Below, piece after piece: positions 34,035 through 37,509 of a DNA stretch of 37,509 nucleotides. Positions within the stretch are counted from its first letter, which is position 1, and each line of letters starts with the position of its first letter. The stretch comes from Alistipes sp. ZOR0009 (GTDB lineage Bacteria; Bacteroidota; Bacteroidia; Bacteroidales; ZOR0009). The notes below the pieces were generated by a model. It worked only from the letters and a program-made list of their open reading frames with translations, searched no databases and was not told the DNA's origin. The translations under genes were made by a program, and so were the position numbers. Location: positions 1-37,509 of the forward strand of contig NZ_JTLD01000076.1 of assembly GCF_000798815.1 (NCBI RefSeq). The letters are read 5' to 3'.

Positions 34035-34856
34035 ATGGAGAGCTCGAACACATCAAAGATTGCAGGGATTATTGGCACAATAACTTTTCACGGAATTATA
34101 TTGCTGCTACTAATCCTTTTCAGTCTTAAACCTCAACTTCCCCTTCCTCCTGAAGAAGGGATTCTGATAAACTTTGGCGACAGCGATGTCGGAATGGGTA
34201 GCATTGAACCTTCAATGGCCGACCCTATGGCACAATCTGCCGCATCTCAGCAATCCGCAAGTCAAGAAGAAACACCAATGACTCAAGATTTTGAAGAGGC
34301 ACCATCAATTGCTGCCAAACCCAAAGTAAAAAAGAAAGAAGACATTAGAAAGCCTACAGCACAAGTAACGCCAACGACCTCTACTAAAACGCAGGAGTCG
34401 GTTCAAGCACCTCCTGTAGAAAAACCGAGAGAGGTAAATAGGCGTGCTCTCTTCCCCGGAAGAAGCAATGCAAATGTAGCCTCACGAGGTGAAGGTGACG
34501 GCGGAGGCGTTGGAAATCAAGGAAATCCAAATGGCTCTCCTGATAGTAAAAGCAGGATTGGAGGTAGCACTGGCGGAAATGGGACCTCGTTTAGCCTAAG
34601 TGGACGAAGGGTAATCGGTGGGCTTCCTAATCCGGATTATGGAGTACAAGCATCAGGCAAGGTTATCGTCTCCATAACCGTGGATCAAAATGGAGGTGTA
34701 ACCAAGGCTACATATTCACCAAAAGGTTCTACAACTCAAGATGCTCGACTAGTAAACGCCGCACTCAATGCAGCAAAACGAGCTAAATTCAACGTTGATA
34801 ACGACGCCCCACCCTCTCAAACAGGGCATATTACGTATATTTTCAACCTTCAATAA
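34035..34856 (+). CDS. tonB: TonB-like energy transducer
   Basis: 273 residues. One N-terminal membrane helix (about 10-31, AGIIGTITFHGIILLLLILF), then the Bacteroidota-type segment PPEEGILINFGDSDVGMG, a long Pro-, Glu-, Lys- and Thr-rich periplasmic spacer with KPKVKKKEDIRKP, a Gly-rich stretch (GEGDGGGVGNQGNPNG), and a C-terminal TonB-like domain at about 190-273 (GKVIVSITVDQNGGVTKATYS ... ARLVNAALNAAKRAKF ... GHITYIFNLQ). It passes energy from ExbBD to outer-membrane transporters of the SusC kind. The C-terminal domain is clear; the partner transporter is not defined by this locus. A terminator follows right after the stop. Confidence 0.92.
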   Translation: MESSNTSKIAGIIGTITFHGIILLLLILFSLKPQLPLPPEEGILINFGDSDVGMGSIEPSMADPMAQSAASQQSASQEETPMTQDFEEAPSIAAKPKVKKKEDIRKPTAQVTPTTSTKTQESVQAPPVEKPREVNRRALFPGRSNANVASRGEGDGGGVGNQGNPNGSPDSKSRIGGSTGGNGTSFSLSGRRVIGGLPNPDYGVQASGKVIVSITVDQNGGVTKATYSPKGSTTQDARLVNAALNAAKRAKFNVDNDAPPSQTGHITYIFNLQ

Positions 34857-34860
34857 TCTT

Positions 34861-34884
34861 AAAAGAGCGATATTTCGCTCTTTT
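34861..34884 (+). terminator. terminator of the exbB-exbD-tonB operon
   Basis: AAAAGAGCGA at 34861-34870 and TCGCTCTTTT at 34875-34884 form a 10-bp stem with a 4-base loop and T4 in the 3' arm. It separates tonB from pgeF, which begins 17 bases later, so pgeF is probably fed by readthrough or by a promoter in or near this hairpin. Confidence 0.75.
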
Positions 34885-34900
34885 ATACTTTATAGATAGC

Positions 34901-35704
34901 ATGCAAATTTTATCAAGAGTTCCTTTGACGTACACCTTCAAACTTTTCTCCGAAAGAAAAGACGTACTTGTTTTTGTAACCACACGCCTTGGAGGATCTA
35001 GCCAAAACCATCTCGCATCATGTAATATAGGGTTCAACATGGAAGAATCTGCTGAAATTACAGTTGCAAATCGAAGAAATATTTGTAATGCCTTAGGCAT
35101 CGATTTTGAAAAGACAACCTTTCAGCAACAAGTACACGAAGATTATATTTCCATAGTTGATCTAAAAAATGCAGGTTCTGGTCTATTGCAAAAAGAAAAT
35201 GCGCTTCCACACTCCGATGCTATGATTACAACCGAAAAAAATATCACCATTTTTGCCCAAGCCGCAGACTGTGTTCCAATAGCCATCTACGATACAAAAC
35301 AGAAAGTTGCTGCTGTTGTACATGCCGGATGGAGAGGAACTGTAAAAAAAATAGCTCAGAAAACCGCAATTAAAATGATTCAAGAGTTTAACTGCTCTCC
35401 CAACAATATGCTCGTTGGAATAGGTCCTTCTATCGGACGTTGCTGCTACGAAGTAGGACCAGATGTTATTGACTCTATCAACCAAAACTTTGCCGACACT
35501 TCTAAAATCATACAACAGCATGGCAATTCTGTGCACCTAGATCTCTGGGAAGCCAATAAATGTCAACTTATAGAGATAGAAATTCCAGAGTCAAACATTG
35601 AAATCGCCCAAGAATGTACAAAATGCAACGCGCATCTTTACTACTCATCCAGAAATGATAATGGACGTAGTGGCCGATTTGGAATAGGAATTACGTTATT
35701 ATAA
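34901..35704 (+). CDS. pgeF: YfiH/PgeF family polyphenol-oxidase-like protein (purine nucleoside phosphorylase)
   Basis: 267 residues. The family motifs are clear: VTTRLGGSSQNHLASCNIGF, QQVHEDY, HSDAMIT, QAADCVPIAIYD, VVHAGWRGTVKKI, and GIGPSIGRCCYEVG, which supply the His and Cys zinc ligands. YfiH-family proteins are laccase-fold cytoplasmic enzymes; proposed roles are purine nucleoside phosphorolysis or deamination and editing of peptidoglycan precursors. I keep the family name and make no specific claim. The start at 34901 gives the usual length. The gene is separated from tonB by a terminator and faces the aminotransferase gene with only 24 bases between the stop codons. Confidence 0.93.
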   Translation: MQILSRVPLTYTFKLFSERKDVLVFVTTRLGGSSQNHLASCNIGFNMEESAEITVANRRNICNALGIDFEKTTFQQQVHEDYISIVDLKNAGSGLLQKENALPHSDAMITTEKNITIFAQAADCVPIAIYDTKQKVAAVVHAGWRGTVKKIAQKTAIKMIQEFNCSPNNMLVGIGPSIGRCCYEVGPDVIDSINQNFADTSKIIQQHGNSVHLDLWEANKCQLIEIEIPESNIEIAQECTKCNAHLYYSSRNDNGRSGRFGIGITLL

Positions 35705-35732
35705 AAGGGAACTCCGTAGAATTCCCTTTTAT
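35701..35732. terminator. shared bidirectional terminator overlapping both stop codons
   Basis: ATAAAAGGGAA at 35701-35711 and TTCCCTTTTAT at 35722-35732 form an 11-bp stem with a 10-base loop. Each arm supplies the T-run for one strand. The pgeF stop (35702-35704) and the aminotransferase stop (35729-35731, minus) both lie inside the arms. Confidence 0.85.
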
Positions 35733-36838
35733 CTATTTTTCAAAGGATCGAAAAACTTTTTTAACTTTTCGTGAGGAACAGACACGCACACTCTAGAATA
35801 TTTCTCGGCATTCTTCATCGTTTTTGCAAAAAATGCTAAGGAAACGCTAGCTATCCGGTGCTTCATCAACTCCTCATAAGGAACATTCAGTATCGAAAAA
35901 ATACCTACAGGAGTAGACTCTTGGTAGAATTCTTCAGCAAGAAATCCGTTATCTCTCAAATATTTAATATTTTTAGTAATCCCATCTACAGTTTTACGCT
36001 TAAAGTCAGAAACAGCGTCTTTACCTTCATCTGTAGTTAACAATCTAAGCACCAGCTGCTGCGAAAATCCATTTATTCCATTCGTACTAAAAAGCAGCCG
36101 CAGTAAAATTTCCTTATTAAATATAGGGTTAGTACTATGAATAAACCCCAACCTCATTCCACTCAACCCTACTGATTTGCTAAAACTTTCTGTTATAACG
36201 ACATTTGGGAAGTTATGAATCCTCTTATAAAAATCATCCTGCCTGTCCATGAAGATGCGACGATACGGGCAATCGCAAAAAACGACAACGTCATTATCGT
36301 TTAAATATTTAATAATATCGAAAAGTTTCTCATCATCATACTTGTCTCCAACTGGATTGCTAGGATCGCAAATCAGAACTGCATTGCCTCTTAGTTCTCC
36401 AATCATATCTTTTAAAGAAGACAAGGAATGGTATAACCCGGCTTTTCGACCTCGCATTTGCATGACCATAAAGTAAGACTCCCAAATGATTTCGGGAACG
36501 TAGATCGTTTCTACCTTTACCGTTTGAAAAGCCATATCAATTGCCGACATACCGCCTCCTGTGATGGATATATTGTTGACGCTAGCACTCCCACTAAGGT
36601 ATTCGGCATTAATCGCTTCCTTCAACGCTAAAAACCCTGTCGTTGGTGGATAGACCTGCACTTCAGGAGAATTAAAGTCTATTGTTTTTACAACTTCCTT
36701 TAGGTCAATATTAACAACTGCATTAATTCCCCTATTCAATGCGAGATACTCTTGCCCTGTTTCCTGGCTTAAACGACGAACCAAATCGCCAATTTCAACA
36801 ATAGCGCACTGTTCTGCTCCACTAACTATCACTTCCAT
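35729..36838 (-). CDS. PLP-dependent class I/II aminotransferase
   Basis: 369 residues, fold type I. The pyridoxal lysine is Lys221 in ITESFSKSVGLSGMRLGF, followed by the phosphate-binding Arg of the GMRLG motif. Other class I/II blocks are YPPTTGFLALKEAI (substrate site), ISITGGGMSAIDMAF (phosphate loop), CDPSNPVG (the NPxG block), and VVFCDCPYRRIF in place of the usual DxxY, which keeps the Asp and Tyr (Asp then Cys-Pro-Tyr). It would transaminate an amino acid; the substrate is unknown. It is monocistronic, with a gene-free region upstream. It could also be a decarboxylase or lyase of the same fold. Confidence 0.88.
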   Translation of the reverse strand: MEVIVSGAEQCAIVEIGDLVRRLSQETGQEYLALNRGINAVVNIDLKEVVKTIDFNSPEVQVYPPTTGFLALKEAINAEYLSGSASVNNISITGGGMSAIDMAFQTVKVETIYVPEIIWESYFMVMQMRGRKAGLYHSLSSLKDMIGELRGNAVLICDPSNPVGDKYDDEKLFDIIKYLNDNDVVVFCDCPYRRIFMDRQDDFYKRIHNFPNVVITESFSKSVGLSGMRLGFIHSTNPIFNKEILLRLLFSTNGINGFSQQLVLRLLTTDEGKDAVSDFKRKTVDGITKNIKYLRDNGFLAEEFYQESTPVGIFSILNVPYEELMKHRIASVSLAFFAKTMKNAEKYSRVCVSVPHEKLKKFFDPLKNR

Positions 36839-37052
36839 TTTAATATATATTTACGTTCTGAAGTCGAACACAAGATATATAAATTACAAACCTCTGATAC
36901 ATAAAATACAACAAAGGCATATAATTACAAATAGATAATAAATTCGCTGTATTCATTTCACTTTTGAATTACTTACATGCGACATCAAAAAAAATTACAA
37001 CCAAACATCAAAAAAATCAGCAAACGCGTTACATACACGCCCCAAAAAACAC
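36839..37052. other. AT-rich intergenic region upstream of the aminotransferase gene
   Basis: About 210 bases at roughly 28 percent GC. It should carry the aminotransferase promoter on the minus strand, but no exact CAAAnnTA (the minus-strand -7 box) was found. No gene or ordered repeat is visible. Confidence 0.4.
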
Positions 37053-37085
37053 GTTGTCTTATCACATTATTTAACATTAGTTTTA
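37053..37085 (+). promoter_or_regulatory. promoter-like sequence pointing into the right-edge region
   Basis: GTTG at 37053-37056, 21 bases, then TAGTTTTA at 37078-37085, one base off TAnnTTTG. A short ORF begins with ATG at 37098. There is no other gene downstream in the window. Confidence 0.35.
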
Positions 37086-37097
37086 TAGATACGTGTC

Positions 37098-37229
37098 ATG
37101 AAAGTTTCTGAATACACCTCAACTCCTATTTTGAGATCTAATCAATTAATATTCCTTTTTTGGCAGGATTTACCCTGTAGGCAGGTGGGGGGAAGCCCTT
37201 TTTTTGCGCCGTCTGGCCGATTTTTCTGA
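37098..37229 (+). CDS. 43-codon ORF downstream of a promoter-like sequence, doubtful
   Basis: Starts MKVSEYTSTPILRSNQLIF and stops in the GC-richer segment that begins near 37160. The first twenty or so codons look like AT-rich coding sequence of this genome, the rest (Pro-, Gly- and Arg-rich) do not. It could be a gene start interrupted by an insertion, a leader peptide or chance. No homologue comes to mind. Confidence 0.25.
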   Translation: MKVSEYTSTPILRSNQLIFLFWQDLPCRQVGGSPFFAPSGRFF

Positions 37230-37509
37230 AAATAAGAATTTAACATTTTCGGGAAAAATCGAAAAAGTAGGGAAATCCCCTATGGAATTTGTCGCCAATT
37301 TGATGCCGGTCAAAAAGGGGCCGTTCAGACTTCTTTTGTAAAACAGCTAAGCGCCCCCTCCCAGTTAGCTGAAAAGGGCCGCGGCTTACGACCCTTTAAT
37401 AAAAGTATGCCAAAAAATGGGCGTAAGCCCCGTGCTGTCAGCCCGCTACCCGACGTAATTGGCCTTCCAAAAAAAGCGGCTAAAAGTATGGATTTACCTA
37501 ATTGAGCCG
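37160..37509. other. GC-richer non-coding region with nested inverted repeats
   Basis: About 350 bases without a frame of more than 60 codons. GC content rises from about 30 percent before 37140 to nearly 50 percent. Inverted repeats: TAGGG 37268-37272 / CCCTA 37278-37282; CAGCTAA 37344-37350 / TTAGCTG 37365-37371; GGCTTACGaCCC 37383-37394 / GGGCGTAAGCC 37419-37429 (11 bp with one bulged A), which competes with AAAGGG 37373-37378 / CCCTTT 37392-37397. The segment runs off the window, so its right end and identity are unknown. It could be the end of a mobile element, a repeat family or an RNA leader. Confidence 0.5.

Overview
The window looks like chromosomal DNA of a Bacteroidota bacterium, probably of the order Bacteroidales. 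The evidence is a SusC/SusD pair, promoter boxes of the Bacteroidota type (TAnnTTTG with an upstream TTTG) in place of E. coli-type boxes, starts without obvious Shine-Dalgarno sequences, a DUF5063 / 3'-5' exonuclease / RlmI-type operon, and tsaD facing a very long TamB-like gene. No ribosomal RNA, tRNA, cas gene or recognisable transposase was found.

Layout. 1-5.6 kb: an accessory block with one cytoplasmic coiled-coil protein and three tandem paralogues of about 456 residues of unknown function, followed by a strong terminator. 5.6-6.9 kb: no protein gene, but a promoter-to-terminator unit of about 190 nt that looks like a structured non-coding RNA. 6.9-17.1 kb: mostly ordinary genes, namely an S9 peptidase, an outer-membrane DUF4421 protein, thioredoxin, a CCA-adding-type enzyme, a TauE/SafE permease with an EEP-family phosphatase, and the DUF5063 / exonuclease / methyltransferase operon. 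17.3-23.3 kb: a small membrane protein, a 750-bp AT-rich gap and a susC-susD pair without nearby hydrolase or regulator genes. 23.3-28.2 kb: a clearly more GC-rich stretch, all on the minus strand, with a metallophosphoesterase, an MGDG-synthase-like glycosyltransferase, a 12-unit array of palindromes, yaaA and tsaD. 28.3-35.7 kb: tamB-like, then exbB-exbD-tonB and pgeF. 35.7-36.8 kb: a PLP aminotransferase. 36.8-37.5 kb: a promoter-like site and a 43-codon ORF running into GC-richer non-coding DNA with nested inverted repeats.

How the parts fit together. ExbB, ExbD and the TonB-like protein would form the inner-membrane motor that powers TonB-dependent transporters such as the SusC protein here. 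TamB-like, DUF4421 and SusC/D proteins all belong to outer-membrane building or function. The metallophosphoesterase and glycosyltransferase form a two-gene unit that fits lipid or glycolipid metabolism. The most unusual items are the three-paralogue cluster, whose shared HAxxRxxxR ... GTPEG block resembles no protein I can name with confidence; the 41-bp-spaced palindrome array at 25463-25937; the candidate structured RNA at 6310-6502; and the structured DNA at the right edge.
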